Source: Pseudomonas sp. ATCC PTA-122608
GTDB lineage: Bacteria > Pseudomonadota > Gammaproteobacteria > Pseudomonadales > Pseudomonadaceae
Direction: 5' to 3'
Assembly (NCBI RefSeq): GCF_001952855.1
Contig: NZ_LPNO01000001.1
Span: 163,469-227,468, forward strand
Length of the DNA: 64,000 nucleotides
Under the pieces are notes generated by a model. The model saw only the letters and a list, made by a program, of their open reading frames with translations, did not search any database and had not been told where the DNA came from. Below, piece after piece: positions 25,564 to 35,235 of the stretch (position 1 is the stretch's first letter; each line of letters opens with the position of its first letter). Made by a program: the position numbers and the translations under genes.

Positions 25564-25970
25564 AGAGGAAAGGCGCCACCGTCTTTCGGCTGGCCTTCGA
25601 CGCCGAGCAATTCAAGCTTCAGAGTCTTGCCACCCGGTGCTGGCCAGTCGATGTGCTGGCCGACTTGCAGGCCCAGCAATGCACTGCCCACTGGAGCCAG
25701 GATCGAGATTTTGCCTTCGTCGGCGTTCGCGTCCTTGGGGTAGACCAGGGTCAGGTGATAGTCCTTGCCACTGCCTTGTTCGCGGCAATGCACACTGGAG
25801 TTCATGGTCACGACCGTTGCAGGCACTTCATCGTGGCCAACCACTTCTTCGGCGCGGTCGAGTTCGTGTTGCAGGGCTTCAACGCCCGGCGATGCCTCGC
25901 CGACACGGTCGATCAGTTGCTCAAGACGCTGCACGTCAAGACGGGTGAGGATGATGGAAGGTGCGGTCAT
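25560..25970 (-). CDS. rnk: Rnk, regulator of nucleoside diphosphate kinase
   Basis: The 136-residue protein has an N-terminal coiled coil (TRLDVQRLEQLIDRVGEASPGVEALQHELDRAEEV). Its GreA-like C-terminal domain contains YHLTLVYPKDANADEGKISILAPVGSALLGLQVGQ. Rnk proteins bind RNA polymerase near the secondary channel and were named for effects on nucleoside diphosphate kinase in Pseudomonas. The end is shared with cyaA through the TTAG overlap. Confidence 0.93.
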   Translation of the reverse strand: MTAPSIILTRLDVQRLEQLIDRVGEASPGVEALQHELDRAEEVVGHDEVPATVVTMNSSVHCREQGSGKDYHLTLVYPKDANADEGKISILAPVGSALLGLQVGQHIDWPAPGGKTLKLELLGVEGQPKDGGAFPL

Positions 25971-25999
25971 GATTCAGGCAGACTCCTTTTTTCTGCACA

Positions 26000-26033
26000 A
26001 AAAAGCAAAACCCCGCCAGGAAAAGGCGGGGTT
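26000..26033 (-). terminator. Intrinsic terminator downstream of the cyaY/DUF1289 pair
   Basis: On the minus strand AACCCCGCC and GGCGGGGTT form a 9-bp stem with a seven-base loop, followed by TTTTGCTTTTTT. It lies between the end of the DUF1289 gene and the start of rnk, so rnk is transcribed separately. Confidence 0.8.
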
Positions 26034-26101
26034 CTCACGGACCTCGATGAGTTGAGGTGTATCCGGACACTACCACAGCACAATAAATAAACAAGACGGC
26101 C

Positions 26102-26320
26102 TCAGGCGCAGGCCTTGCGCTGCTCGGCCTGGGCGACGATCACGCGGCGCCGCGCATCATCGGCGGAGCGCCATTCGCGGATGTCTTCCACATGGCGGAA
26201 GCAGCCGAGGCAGACTTTGTGCTCATCCAGCCGACATAAGCTGATACAAGGTGACGGCACCGCCGGGCTGACATTGCTGAACAGCGGCTTGGGCGGGCGT
26301 ACGGGTGCGGGCTGCGTCAC
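26102..26320 (-). CDS. DUF1289 family small cysteine-containing protein
   Basis: This 72-residue protein starts at GTG two bases after the cyaY stop. The DUF1289 signature is clear: SPCISLCRLDEHKVCLGCFRHVEDIREW, with four cysteines arranged C-x3-C-x7-C-x2-C, which could bind an iron-sulfur cluster or a metal. The tight coupling with cyaY fits an iron-sulfur related role, but that is inference. Confidence 0.88.
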   Translation of the reverse strand: MTQPAPVRPPKPLFSNVSPAVPSPCISLCRLDEHKVCLGCFRHVEDIREWRSADDARRRVIVAQAEQRKACA

Positions 26321-26322
26321 GA

Positions 26323-26655
26323 TCAGATCTCGTCGAAGTCCAGCTCGGCGCCGGTATATTCATGGACCAGGCGCGTGAGCATCTCGCCCAACAACTCTTC
26401 GCTCTTGTCGCACTGCCATTTGCCGCTTTCTTCGTCGTAGTCGAAGTGAACGCCACCGGAACGCGCAGCCAGCCACAGCTGACGCAGCGGTTCCTGGCGA
26501 CTGAAGATCAGTTGCTGGCCGCTCTCGAACTTGACGGTCAGCACACCGGCCGAGTTCTCCAGGTCCACATCCAGACCGCTGTCGTCGAAAATATCCTCCA
26601 GCGCTTGCTGGGTCGAATCCACCAGGTCGTGAAAACGGGCTTCGGTCAAACTCAT
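26323..26655 (-). CDS. cyaY: CyaY, bacterial frataxin
   Basis: The 110-residue protein is bacterial frataxin. It has an acidic first helix (FHDLVDSTQQALEDIFDDSGLDVDLE) and the conserved sheet containing VLTVKFESGQQLIFSRQEPLRQLWLAARSGGVHF. CyaY binds iron through acidic residues and modulates the IscS/IscU cluster assembly machine. An upstream extension of 29 codons was rejected because the domain begins at MSLTEARF. It is divergent from lptM-lysA, the same order as in E. coli. Confidence 0.93.
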   Translation of the reverse strand: MSLTEARFHDLVDSTQQALEDIFDDSGLDVDLENSAGVLTVKFESGQQLIFSRQEPLRQLWLAARSGGVHFDYDEESGKWQCDKSEELLGEMLTRLVHEYTGAELDFDEI

Positions 26656-26894
26656 TGTGGGAACCTCGAAAAGTGTCTGGTCTCGCTCAAGCGCCGCACA
26701 ATACGGACGCGCCATCATGATTGCAAAGGATACCGATTTCATTACCCGCAGCCGCGTGAATTATCCCTGATTAGCGTAAGCGCAATCGCGACAAACTCGG
26801 CAAAGCCCCGCCGGACGGGTATTTCGGCACATAGGCAATCCGGCGGGTGGTCGGTATACTCGGGCGCAATTAATGCATATTCAAGGATTTCGCC

Positions 26895-27056
26895 ATGAAG
26901 CGCCTGATCTCTTCCCTTGCTGCGCTCGTCGCGGTCGCTTGCCTCGTTAGTGCCTGTGGTCAAAAAGGCCCGCTGTATCTGCCCGATGACAGCAAAGACC
27001 CGAATGAACAGGCGCAATCGTCGCAAACCAAAGCGCACAAGCACGACACCTACTAA
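26895..27056 (+). CDS. lptM: LptM (LppL) small lipoprotein
   Basis: This 53-residue lipoprotein runs from an ATG at 26895 to a TAA at 27054-27056. The signal [21 protein letters not shown] leads to the family signature [12 protein letters not shown], followed by a polar tail. In E. coli LptM (YifL) helps the LptD outer-membrane translocon mature by mimicking lipopolysaccharide. The gene precedes lysA by nine bases, as in other pseudomonads where it is called lppL. Confidence 0.9.
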   Translation: MKRLISSLAALVAVACLVSACGQKGPLYLPDDSKDPNEQAQSSQTKAHKHDTY

Positions 27057-27065
27057 GGGAACATC

Positions 27066-28313
27066 ATGGACGCTTTTAACTACCGGGACGGCGAGCTGTT
27101 CGCGGAAGGTGTCGCGCTGTCCGCCATTGCCGAGCGCTTTGGTACCCCGACGTACGTGTACTCCCGTGCCCACATCGAAGCGCAATACCGCTCCTTTGCC
27201 GACGCGCTGGAAGGCACGCCAAGCCTGGTGTGCTACGCGGTAAAAGCCAACTCCAACCTGGGCGTACTGAATGTCCTGGCGCGCCTGGGCGCCGGTTTCG
27301 ACATCGTGTCCCGTGGTGAGCTTGAGCGTGTGCTGGCGGCGGGTGGCAAGGCTGACAAGATCGTGTTCTCCGGCGTCGGCAAGAGCCGCGAAGACATGCG
27401 CCGCGCCCTGGAAGTAGGCGTGCACTGCTTCAACGTTGAATCCACCGACGAGCTGGAGCGCCTGCAAGTGGTGGCCGCCGAGATGGGCGTACGCGCGCCG
27501 ATCTCCCTGCGGGTCAACCCGGACGTAGATGCCGGCACTCATCCGTACATTTCCACCGGTCTCAAAGAGAACAAGTTCGGCATCGCCATTGCCGACGCCG
27601 AGGACGTGTACATCCGCGCCGCCCAACTGCCGAACCTGGAAGTATTGGGCGTCGACTGCCATATCGGCTCGCAACTGACCAGCCTGCCACCGTTCCTCGA
27701 CGCCCTCGACCGCCTGCTGGCGTTGATCGACCGTCTCGGCGAATGCGGCATCTACCTGCACCACATCGACCTCGGTGGCGGCGTGGGCGTGCGTTATCGC
27801 GATGAAGAGCCGCCGCTGGTTTGCGACTACATCAAGGCCGTGCGCGAGCGCACCGAAGGCCGCGACCTGACGCTGATGTTCGAGCCGGGCCGCTACGTTG
27901 TCGCCAATGCCGGCGTGCTGCTGACCCAGGTCGAGTACCTCAAGCACACCGAACACAAGGATTTCGCCATCGTTGACGCGGCGATGAACGACCTGATCCG
28001 CCCGGCGCTGTACCAGGCCTGGATGGATGTGACGGCCGTCAAGCCACGCGCGGGCGAAGGCCGCACCTACGACGTGGTCGGTCCGATCTGCGAGACCGGC
28101 GACTTCCTGGCCAAGGAGCGTCAGCTGGCCCTCGAAGAAGGCGACCTGCTGGCGGTGCATTCGGCCGGTGCCTACGGGTTTGTCATGAGCTCCAACTACA
28201 ACACCCGCGGACGTACCGCCGAGGTGCTGGTGGACGGTGATCAAGCGTTTGAAGTGCGTCGCCGCGAGACGGTAGCCGAGTTGTTTGCTGGCGAAAGCCT
28301 GCTGCCGGAGTAA
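27066..28313 (+). CDS. lysA: LysA, diaminopimelate decarboxylase
   Basis: The 415-residue PLP enzyme decarboxylates meso-diaminopimelate to lysine. The PLP lysine lies in [14 protein letters not shown] near residue 60, and other signatures are [30 protein letters not shown] and the C-terminal GPICETGDF and [22 protein letters not shown] ribosome site precedes the ATG. It is followed after four bases by dapF, which supplies its substrate. Confidence 0.96.
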   Translation: MDAFNYRDGELFAEGVALSAIAERFGTPTYVYSRAHIEAQYRSFADALEGTPSLVCYAVKANSNLGVLNVLARLGAGFDIVSRGELERVLAAGGKADKIVFSGVGKSREDMRRALEVGVHCFNVESTDELERLQVVAAEMGVRAPISLRVNPDVDAGTHPYISTGLKENKFGIAIADAEDVYIRAAQLPNLEVLGVDCHIGSQLTSLPPFLDALDRLLALIDRLGECGIYLHHIDLGGGVGVRYRDEEPPLVCDYIKAVRERTEGRDLTLMFEPGRYVVANAGVLLTQVEYLKHTEHKDFAIVDAAMNDLIRPALYQAWMDVTAVKPRAGEGRTYDVVGPICETGDFLAKERQLALEEGDLLAVHSAGAYGFVMSSNYNTRGRTAEVLVDGDQAFEVRRRETVAELFAGESLLPE

Positions 28314-28317
28314 GGCC

Positions 28318-29148
28318 ATGTTGCTGCGTTTTACCAAGATGCACGGGCTGGGCAATGACTTCATGGTTCTCGACCTGGTCAGCCAGCACGCGCACATCCT
28401 GCCCAAGCACGCCAAGTTGTGGGGCGACCGGCACACCGGTGTCGGCTTCGACCAATTGTTGCTGGTGGAAGCACCGAGCAACCCGGAAGTGGATTTCCGT
28501 TACCGGATCTTCAACTCCGACGGCTCAGAAGTGGAACAGTGCGGCAACGGTGCCCGCTGTTTCGCCCGTTTTGTGCTGGACAAGCGCCTGACCGCCAAGC
28601 GGCAGATTCGCGTCGAGACCAAAAGCGGCATTATCGAGCTGGATATTCGCAGCGACGGCCAGATCGGCGTCAATATGGGCGCCCCACGGCTGGTGCCGGC
28701 GGACATTCCGTTCCAGGCCACCGAGCAAGCGCTGAGCTACGCCGTGGACGTGGACGGCAAGACCGTCAACCTGGCCGCCGTGTCCATGGGCAACCCCCAT
28801 GCCGTGCTGCGGGTCGATGACATCAACAGCGCACCGGTTCACGAACTGGGGCCGAAGATCGAAAACCACCCGCGCTTTCCGGCGCGGGTTAACGTGGGTT
28901 TCCTGCAGGTCATCGACCGTTCCCGTGCGCTCTTGCGCGTCTGGGAACGCGGTGCCGGCGAAACCCAGGCTTGCGGTACCGGCGCCTGCGCCGCTGCCGT
29001 TGCCGCGATCAGCCAAGGGTGGATGGATTCGCCGCTGCTGATCGACCTGCCCGGCGGACGTCTGTCCATCGAATGGGCAGGCCCCGGCCAACCGGTGAAA
29101 ATGACCGGCCCGGCCACCCGCGTCTACGAAGGACAGGTCCGTCTATGA
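28318..29148 (+). CDS. dapF: DapF, diaminopimelate epimerase
   Basis: This 276-residue enzyme converts LL- to meso-diaminopimelate, using two cysteines as acid and base. The first is in [13 protein letters not shown] (about residue 75), the second in [14 protein letters not shown] (about residue 220). [15 protein letters not shown] and MGNPHAV are also diagnostic. The start at 28318 lies just after the lysA stop. Its product feeds both lysine synthesis and peptidoglycan. Confidence 0.96.
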   Translation: MLLRFTKMHGLGNDFMVLDLVSQHAHILPKHAKLWGDRHTGVGFDQLLLVEAPSNPEVDFRYRIFNSDGSEVEQCGNGARCFARFVLDKRLTAKRQIRVETKSGIIELDIRSDGQIGVNMGAPRLVPADIPFQATEQALSYAVDVDGKTVNLAAVSMGNPHAVLRVDDINSAPVHELGPKIENHPRFPARVNVGFLQVIDRSRALLRVWERGAGETQACGTGACAAAVAAISQGWMDSPLLIDLPGGRLSIEWAGPGQPVKMTGPATRVYEGQVRL

Positions 29149-29161
29149 GTGAGCAAATCTA

Positions 29162-29878
29162 ATGACTGATAAGCCTCAAGTACCCGCGCAAGCATCCCCA
29201 AGCGAAAGTCTGGAGGCCGCAGCCGTTGCGGCGTATCTGGAGGCTAATCCGGACTTCTTCGTCGAACACGAAGAGCTGCTGCCAGCCCTGCGTATTCCCC
29301 ACCAGCGCGGCGATACCGTGTCGCTGGTGGAGCGGCAGATGAAGATCCTGCGCGAGCGCAATATCGAGATGCGTCATCGGCTCTCGCAGCTGATGGACGT
29401 AGCCCGCGACAACGACCGCCTTTTCGACAAGACCCGCCGGCTGGTCCTGACCCTGATGGACGCCGCCAGCCTGGAAGAAGCGGTGATTGCCGTCGAAGAC
29501 AGCCTGCGCCAGGACTTCCAGGTGCCTTTTGTCAGCCTGATCCTGTTCAGCGACAACCCGATGCCGGTAGGGCGTTGGGTCAGCGGCAGCGATGCCCAGA
29601 CTGCCATTGGCGGCTTGCTGTCCGAAGGCAAGACCATCAGCGGCAGCCTGCGTGAGCATGAGCTGGACTTCCTGTTTGGTGCCGAGCAGCGCCAGCAGAT
29701 CGGCTCCACGGCGGTGGTTGCCCTGAGTCATCAAGGGCTGCATGGAGTGCTGGCCATTGCCAGCCGCGATCCGCAGCACTACAAAAGCTCGGTGGGCACG
29801 CTGTTCCTGAGCTACATCGCCGAAGTGCTGGGCCGCGTCCTGCCGCGCTTCACCACCGCCTTGCGCGCGGTGCGCTAG
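29162..29878 (+). CDS. DUF484 family protein
   Basis: The 238-residue protein belongs to DUF484 (YigA in E. coli). It has an N-terminal helical segment with [25 protein letters not shown] and a coiled coil around [26 protein letters not shown]-like domain with [22 protein letters not shown] follows. Its function is unknown, but it sits between dapF and xerC in many proteobacteria, as here. Confidence 0.9.
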   Translation: MTDKPQVPAQASPSESLEAAAVAAYLEANPDFFVEHEELLPALRIPHQRGDTVSLVERQMKILRERNIEMRHRLSQLMDVARDNDRLFDKTRRLVLTLMDAASLEEAVIAVEDSLRQDFQVPFVSLILFSDNPMPVGRWVSGSDAQTAIGGLLSEGKTISGSLREHELDFLFGAEQRQQIGSTAVVALSHQGLHGVLAIASRDPQHYKSSVGTLFLSYIAEVLGRVLPRFTTALRAVR

Positions 29879-29880
29879 CC

Positions 29881-30780
29881 ATGGAACGACAACTGGACGC
29901 CTACTGCGCTCACCTGCGCAGCGAGCGCCAGGTGTCACCGCATACCCTGGAAGCCTACCGGCGGGACTTGAACAAGGTCCTGGCGTTCTGCGAGAAACAA
30001 CACATCAGCAGCTGGAAGGCCCTGGATATCCAGGGTCTGCGCAGCCTGATCGCCCGCCTGCACCAGCAAGGCCAATCCTCCCGCAGCCTGGCGCGCCTGC
30101 TGTCGGCGGTGCGCGGCCTCTATCACTACCTGAACCGCGAAGGCCTGTGCGACCACGACCCGGCCAACGGCCTGGCGCCGCCCAAGGGTGAACGTCGCCT
30201 ACCCAAGACCCTCGACACCGACCGTGCCCTTCAGTTGCTCGATGGCGCGGTGGAAGATGACTTCCTGGCCCATCGCGACCAGGCGATCCTCGAACTGTTC
30301 TACTCCTCAGGCCTGCGCCTGTCGGAGCTGACCGGGCTTAACCTCGATCAACTGGACCTGGCAGATGGCCTGGTGCAAGTGCTCGGCAAAGGCAGCAAGA
30401 CCCGCGTGTTGCCGGTGGGCAAAAAGGCCCGCGAAGCCTTGCTGCTGTGGCTGCCTCTGCGTGCGCTGGCCAACCCGGCGGATGACGCGGTGTTTATCAG
30501 CCAGCAAGGCCGCCGCCTCGGGCCCCGGGCCATTCAGGTACGGGTCAAGGCCGCCGGCGAGCGCGAGCTGGGGCAAAACCTGCACCCGCACATGCTCCGG
30601 CACTCCTTTGCCAGCCACTTGCTGGAGTCGTCACAGGACCTGCGCGCGGTGCAGGAACTGCTTGGGCACTCCGACATCAAGACCACCCAGATCTACACCC
30701 ACCTGGACTTCCAGCACCTGGCAACGGTGTACGACAGCGCCCATCCACGGGCCAAACGCATTAAGGGCAGTGACTCATGA
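29881..30780 (+). CDS. xerC: XerC, site-specific tyrosine recombinase
   Basis: The 299-residue recombinase resolves chromosome dimers at dif together with XerD. An N-terminal SAM-like DNA-binding domain ([26 protein letters not shown]) precedes the catalytic domain. The active residues are visible: Arg in [25 protein letters not shown] (His and Arg) and [16 protein letters not shown] (His and the nucleophilic Tyr). It overlaps the yigB start by ATGA. The P. aeruginosa equivalent has been called sss. Confidence 0.95.
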   Translation: MERQLDAYCAHLRSERQVSPHTLEAYRRDLNKVLAFCEKQHISSWKALDIQGLRSLIARLHQQGQSSRSLARLLSAVRGLYHYLNREGLCDHDPANGLAPPKGERRLPKTLDTDRALQLLDGAVEDDFLAHRDQAILELFYSSGLRLSELTGLNLDQLDLADGLVQVLGKGSKTRVLPVGKKAREALLLWLPLRALANPADDAVFISQQGRRLGPRAIQVRVKAAGERELGQNLHPHMLRHSFASHLLESSQDLRAVQELLGHSDIKTTQIYTHLDFQHLATVYDSAHPRAKRIKGSDS

Positions 30781-31475
30781 GCATCAAGCTGATCACCTTC
30801 GACCTGGACGATACGCTCTGGGATAACGTGCCGGTCATCGTCAGCGCCGAGGCGTCAATGCGCGAGTGGTTGGCGACCCATGCCACCAAGGTGGGCGACT
30901 TGCCCCTGGAGAAGTTTGCCAGCCTGCGCCAACAGGTGCTGGAGCGACATCCAGAGTTGAAATACCGCATCAGCGTGCTGCGTCACAAGGTGCTGCAATA
31001 TGCTTTCGAGGAGGCTGGATATCCGCTGCCGGAAGCGGCGCAGATGGCGGATGTGTGCTTTGAAGCGTTCATCCACGCCCGGCACCAGCTCACGGTATTC
31101 CCCGAGGCCGAGCCGATGCTCCACGCGCTACGCCAGCACTACCTGCTGGGGGTGATTACCAACGGCAATGCCGACGTGCAGCGTGTGGGGCTGGCGGATT
31201 ACTTTCACTTTGCCCTGAGGGCTGAAGACATTGGTATCGCCAAACCGGATGCGCGGTTGTTTCAGGAAGCCTTGCAGCGCGGTGGCGTAGAGCCGGGCGC
31301 GGCGGTGCATGTGGGTGATCATCCGGGGGATGACATTGCCGGTGCGCAGCAGGCGGGGCTGCGGGCGGTGTGGTTCAACCCGGCGGGCAAGGCCTGGGAA
31401 GCAGAAAAACGCCCGGATGCCGAGATTCGCAGCCTGACCGAGTTGCCAGCACTCCTCGCCCGCTGGAACGCGTAA
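30777..31475 (+). CDS. YigB-type HAD-superfamily hydrolase
   Basis: This 232-residue protein is a haloacid dehalogenase-like phosphatase. Motif I is [10 protein letters not shown] at residues 8-17, motif II is [10 protein letters not shown], the lysine of motif III is in [10 protein letters not shown] and motif IV is [13 protein letters not shown]. In E. coli YigB has been characterised as a flavin mononucleotide phosphatase. It ends the lptM-lysA-dapF-DUF484-xerC-yigB unit and is followed by a REP pair. Confidence 0.9.
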   Translation: MSIKLITFDLDDTLWDNVPVIVSAEASMREWLATHATKVGDLPLEKFASLRQQVLERHPELKYRISVLRHKVLQYAFEEAGYPLPEAAQMADVCFEAFIHARHQLTVFPEAEPMLHALRQHYLLGVITNGNADVQRVGLADYFHFALRAEDIGIAKPDARLFQEALQRGGVEPGAAVHVGDHPGDDIAGAQQAGLRAVWFNPAGKAWEAEKRPDAEIRSLTELPALLARWNA

Positions 31476-31494
31476 CCTGATGATGAAGGGCTTT

Positions 31495-31627
31495 TGTGGC
31501 GAGGGAGCTTGCTCCCGCTGGGCTGCGAAGCGGCCCCTGAACCAGCCACGACGGCCTTTCTGAAAGAACGCGTCGACCCAACCAGGGGCCGCTTCGCGCC
31601 CCAACGGGAGCAAGCTCCCTCGCCACA
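31495..31627. repeat. Long paired inverted REP element, TGTGGCGAGGGAGC family
   Basis: The outer arms TGTGGCGAGGGAGCTTGCTC and their reverse complement enclose a second inverted pair, GCGAAGCGGCCCCTG and CAGGGGCCGCTTCGC. The whole element can fold into a long two-step hairpin. At 133 bases it is longer than the related copy after argH. Confidence 0.85.
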
Positions 31628-31681
31628 CACGCTCTTCATCCTTAGATGGGTGTTGGCCCTAACCATTTTGTAGCGCCCATG

Positions 31682-31711
31682 AAAAAGCCCGCAGCGACGG
31701 CGGGCTTTTTC
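31682..31711. terminator. Bidirectional terminator downstream of sutA
   Basis: AAAAAGCCCGC and GCGGGCTTTTT form an 11-bp stem with a short loop and T runs on both strands. It lies 20 bases beyond the sutA stop. Confidence 0.85.
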
Positions 31712-31730
31712 AGCAAGCGAACAGCTGACC

Positions 31731-32054
31731 TTAGATAGGCCGGCTGCCGTACTTGTTATCAGGCTTCTTCGGCGGATCTGCCACCACGTTAGCCTCGACT
31801 TCCTGCACTTTGCCGCCTTTAGCGAGGAATTCTTCCATCGCACGGGCCAGCGCATCGCGCTCTTTGTTCTTGGCTTCTACGCTCGGCAGTTCGTCGACCG
31901 ACACCGCAGCCTTGGCCTTGCCCTTGGCTGCCGGGGCCGGTGCATCGTCGCCACCGTCGTCGTCAGCCACGTCTTCGGCAGCCGCCTCAAGACCTTCTTC
32001 GGTTTCGTCGTCGCCTACTTCGAGGTCGTCGTTTTCCAGATCATCGTCGCTCAT
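31731..32054 (-). CDS. sutA: SutA, slow-growth RNA polymerase-binding regulator
   Basis: The 107-residue protein has a long disordered acidic N-terminus (MSDDDLENDDLEVGDDETEEG and onward). A conserved helical part follows: ELPSVEAKNKERDALARAMEEFLAKGGKVQEVE. The signature tail is PPKKPDNKYGSRPI. These match SutA of P. aeruginosa, which binds RNA polymerase and raises rRNA and maintenance transcription during dormancy. It is followed by a strong terminator and lies next to yjbQ, the P. aeruginosa order. Confidence 0.92.
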   Translation of the reverse strand: MSDDDLENDDLEVGDDETEEGLEAAAEDVADDDGGDDAPAPAAKGKAKAAVSVDELPSVEAKNKERDALARAMEEFLAKGGKVQEVEANVVADPPKKPDNKYGSRPI

Positions 32055-32157
32055 GTTCTACCTCATGACTTGCGAAAAGCAGATTAGTTATAGCCCAGCT
32101 TCGCCACCTGTCGACGGCCGCCGGGAAAAAATCAACATCCACCGGATAACCAGTGGC

Positions 32158-32583
32158 TTATGCCCCATCACCGTGCAAGGTGGCGAGGACTTTACGAGCA
32201 CCGCCATGATCACGGTGCTCGCCCAGATAAACACCTTGCCAGGTCCCCATCGCCAAGCGGCCGGCCCTTACCGGCAAACTCAGCTGGCAGCCCAGGAGAC
32301 TGGCCTTGAAGTGCGCCGGCAGATCATCCGGACCTTCGTCGTTGTGTTCATATCCCGCCATGCCTTGCGGCACCAGCGCATTGAAAAAACGCTCGAAGTC
32401 ACGGCGAACCGCCGGGTCGGCATTCTCGTTGACCGTCAACGAGGCCGAGGTGTGCTGCAGCCACAAATGCAACAGTCCCACCCGACAGGCCTTCAATTCA
32501 GGCAGGCCGGCGAGCAACTCGTCCGTCACCAGATGAAAGCCCCGGGGCTTGGCCCGCAGGGTTATCAGGGTCTGTTGCCACAT
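32158..32583 (-). CDS. YjbQ family (UPF0047) protein
   Basis: The 141-residue protein matches Yjb[58 protein letters not shown] and [15 protein letters not shown]. Conserved histidines and acidic residues suggest a metal site. E. coli YjbQ was reported to complement a thiamin phosphate synthase mutant, but the true role is unclear. Confidence 0.9.
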   Translation of the reverse strand: MWQQTLITLRAKPRGFHLVTDELLAGLPELKACRVGLLHLWLQHTSASLTVNENADPAVRRDFERFFNALVPQGMAGYEHNDEGPDDLPAHFKASLLGCQLSLPVRAGRLAMGTWQGVYLGEHRDHGGARKVLATLHGDGA

Positions 32584-32751
32584 ACAGTTCTCCGCACATC
32601 GGCGCGCATTCTAGCGCGCTCAGGAAAAAAACAAAGTGCCGAATACGCCTACATGCCTGTAAGACATTCGCACACTGAAAAGTGCGGTGTGGATCCCATC
32701 ACAAAGTCGCCAAAAAACCCATACACCTTTAGCCACAGACAAACCCCGGGC

Positions 32752-32786
32752 AAAAAAATGCCCGGCAAGCCGGGCATCTTTTTTTC
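32752..32786 (-). terminator. Terminator of the glnK-amtB operon
   Basis: ATGCCCGG and CCGGGCAT form a stem with a CAAG loop at 32759-32778, flanked by A and T runs on both sides. It lies immediately downstream of the amtB stop on the minus strand and may also stop transcription from the other direction. Confidence 0.85.
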
Positions 32787-32792
32787 GCGTAC

Positions 32793-34130
32793 TTACAAGT
32801 TGTAGCCGCGCTCGTTGTGTTGTGCCAGGTCGAGGCCAACCGCCTCTTCTTCTTCGGTCACCCGCAGGCCCATCACCATGTCCAGCACCTTGAGGATGAT
32901 GAAGGTCACGATAGCGGTGTAAATGACGGTGAAGCCGACACCCTTGGCCTGAATCCAGACCTGCGCCGCCACGTCAGTCACAGTGCCGAAGCCGCCCAGC
33001 GCAGGGGCTGCGAACACACCCGTGAGGATCGCACCCACGATACCGCCGATACCATGAACGCCGAACGCGTCCAGGGAGTCGTCGTAGCCCAGCTTGCGCT
33101 TGAGGCTGGTGGCGCAGAAGAAGCAGATCACACCGGCAACCAGGCCGATCACCAGGGCGCCCATCGGGCCCACGGTGCCAGCGGCTGGAGTGATGGCCAC
33201 CAGGCCAGCGACCACACCCGAGGCGATGCCCAGAGCGCTTGGCTTACCGTGAGTGACCCACTCGGCGAACATCCAGCCCAGCGCAGCAGCCGCGGTAGCG
33301 ATCTGGGTCACCAGCATCGCCATACCGGCAGTGCCGTTGGCCGCAGCAGCGGAGCCAGCGTTGAAGCCGAACCAGCCAACCCACAGCATGGCCGCGCCCA
33401 CCAGGGTGTAACCGAGGTTGTGAGGTGCCATTGGGGTAGTCGGGAAGCCTTTACGCTTGCCGAGCACGATGCACGCCACCAGGCCAGCCACACCGGCGTT
33501 GATATGCACCACGGTGCCGCCTGCGAAGTCCAGCACGCCCCAGTCGCCCAGCAACGAACCCGGACCGCCCCACACCATGTGGGCAATCGGTGCGTAGACC
33601 AGGGTGAACCAGACGCCCATGAAGATCAGCATCGCGGAGAACTTCATACGCTCCGCGAACGCACCGACGATCAGCGCCGGGGTGATGATCGCGAACGTCA
33701 TCTGGAAGGTCACAAACACGGCTTCAGGGAACAACGCCGCCGGGCCGGTGATGCTGGCCGGGGTCACACCCGAGAGGAACAGTTTGGACAAGCCACCCAC
33801 AAACGAGTTGAAGTTGACGACGCCTGCTTCCATCCCGGTGGTGTCGAACGCCATGCTGTAGCCGTAGACGAACCACAGGATGGTGATCAAGCCAGTGATG
33901 GCGAAACACTGCATCATCACGGAAAGAATGTTTTTGGAGCGAACCATGCCGCCGTAGAACAGCGCCAGGCCTGGAATGGTCATGAACAGCACCAACGCAG
34001 TGGATGTGAGCATCCAAGCGGTGTCGCCGGAATTGAGGACTGGAGCAGCCACTTCGTCTGCCGCCATGGCCAGGCTTGGCATTACGATGGACAACAGGGC
34101 TCCGAGCCCTGCGAATTTACGCAGAGTCAT
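32793..34130 (-). CDS. amtB: AmtB, ammonium transporter
   Basis: The 445-residue protein has a cleavable signal (MTLRKFAGLGALLSIVMPSLAMA), the mark of AmtB proteins with an extracellular N-terminus. Eleven membrane helices follow. Family motifs are ALFYGGMVRSKN, GGTVVHINAGVAGLV (with a pore histidine), FNAGSAAAANGTAG and DAFGVHGIGGIVGAILTG (second pore histidine). It conducts ammonium and is closed by GlnK, whose gene lies 34 bases upstream in the same unit. Confidence 0.95.
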   Translation of the reverse strand: MTLRKFAGLGALLSIVMPSLAMAADEVAAPVLNSGDTAWMLTSTALVLFMTIPGLALFYGGMVRSKNILSVMMQCFAITGLITILWFVYGYSMAFDTTGMEAGVVNFNSFVGGLSKLFLSGVTPASITGPAALFPEAVFVTFQMTFAIITPALIVGAFAERMKFSAMLIFMGVWFTLVYAPIAHMVWGGPGSLLGDWGVLDFAGGTVVHINAGVAGLVACIVLGKRKGFPTTPMAPHNLGYTLVGAAMLWVGWFGFNAGSAAAANGTAGMAMLVTQIATAAAALGWMFAEWVTHGKPSALGIASGVVAGLVAITPAAGTVGPMGALVIGLVAGVICFFCATSLKRKLGYDDSLDAFGVHGIGGIVGAILTGVFAAPALGGFGTVTDVAAQVWIQAKGVGFTVIYTAIVTFIILKVLDMVMGLRVTEEEEAVGLDLAQHNERGYNL

Positions 34131-34164
34131 ATTGTTTTCTCCTGGGGCGTTGGGGTTTGGCGGC

Positions 34165-34922
<758 letters not shown>

Positions 34923-35183
34923 ATGCTCGCGCCCAAAGACCTCCTCGACGCCCTGAGCGGCCACGCCTCCCGCCTGTTCAGCAGCGACACGCCGCTGCCG
35001 CGCAATGAAATTGAAAGCCAGTTCAAAGCGCTGCTGCAAAGCGGTTTCAGCAAGCTGGACCTGGTAAGCCGGGAAGAGTTTGATAGCCAGATGGTGGTGT
35101 TGGCGCGCACTCGGGCGCGGTTGGAAAGCCTTGAGGCCAAGGTGGCGGAACTGGAAGCGCGATTGACGCCGGCCGCCGAATAA
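34923..35183 (+). CDS. ubiK: UbiK (YqiC/BMFP), ubiquinone biosynthesis accessory factor
   Basis: The 86-residue protein has the BMFP/UbiK pattern: EIESQFKALLQSGFSKLDLVSREEFDSQMVVLARTRARL, then a C-terminal coiled coil LESLEAKVAELEARL. UbiK forms trimers that associate with the membrane and help the soluble Ubi enzymes make ubiquinone. In P. aeruginosa the next gene is comM; here a cfa/LysR pair intervenes. Confidence 0.9.
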   Translation: MLAPKDLLDALSGHASRLFSSDTPLPRNEIESQFKALLQSGFSKLDLVSREEFDSQMVVLARTRARLESLEAKVAELEARLTPAAE

Positions 35184-35191
35184 ACCAGCCC

Positions 35192-35220
35192 AACCGGGGC
35201 AGGTTTCGCCTGTCCCCGTT
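35192..35220. terminator. Possible terminator between ubiK and cfa
   Basis: AACCGGGGCAGG and CCTGTCCCCGTT form a 12-bp stem with one mismatch and one G-T pair around a TTTCG loop. The genes on either side converge. There is no strong T run. Confidence 0.5.
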
Positions 35221-35235
35221 AAACCGTTGTAACCT

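Noticed and set aside
32584..32792. Small RNA gene between yjbQ and amtB
   Set aside because: Apart from the terminator of amtB there is no promoter or structure supporting a separate transcript.
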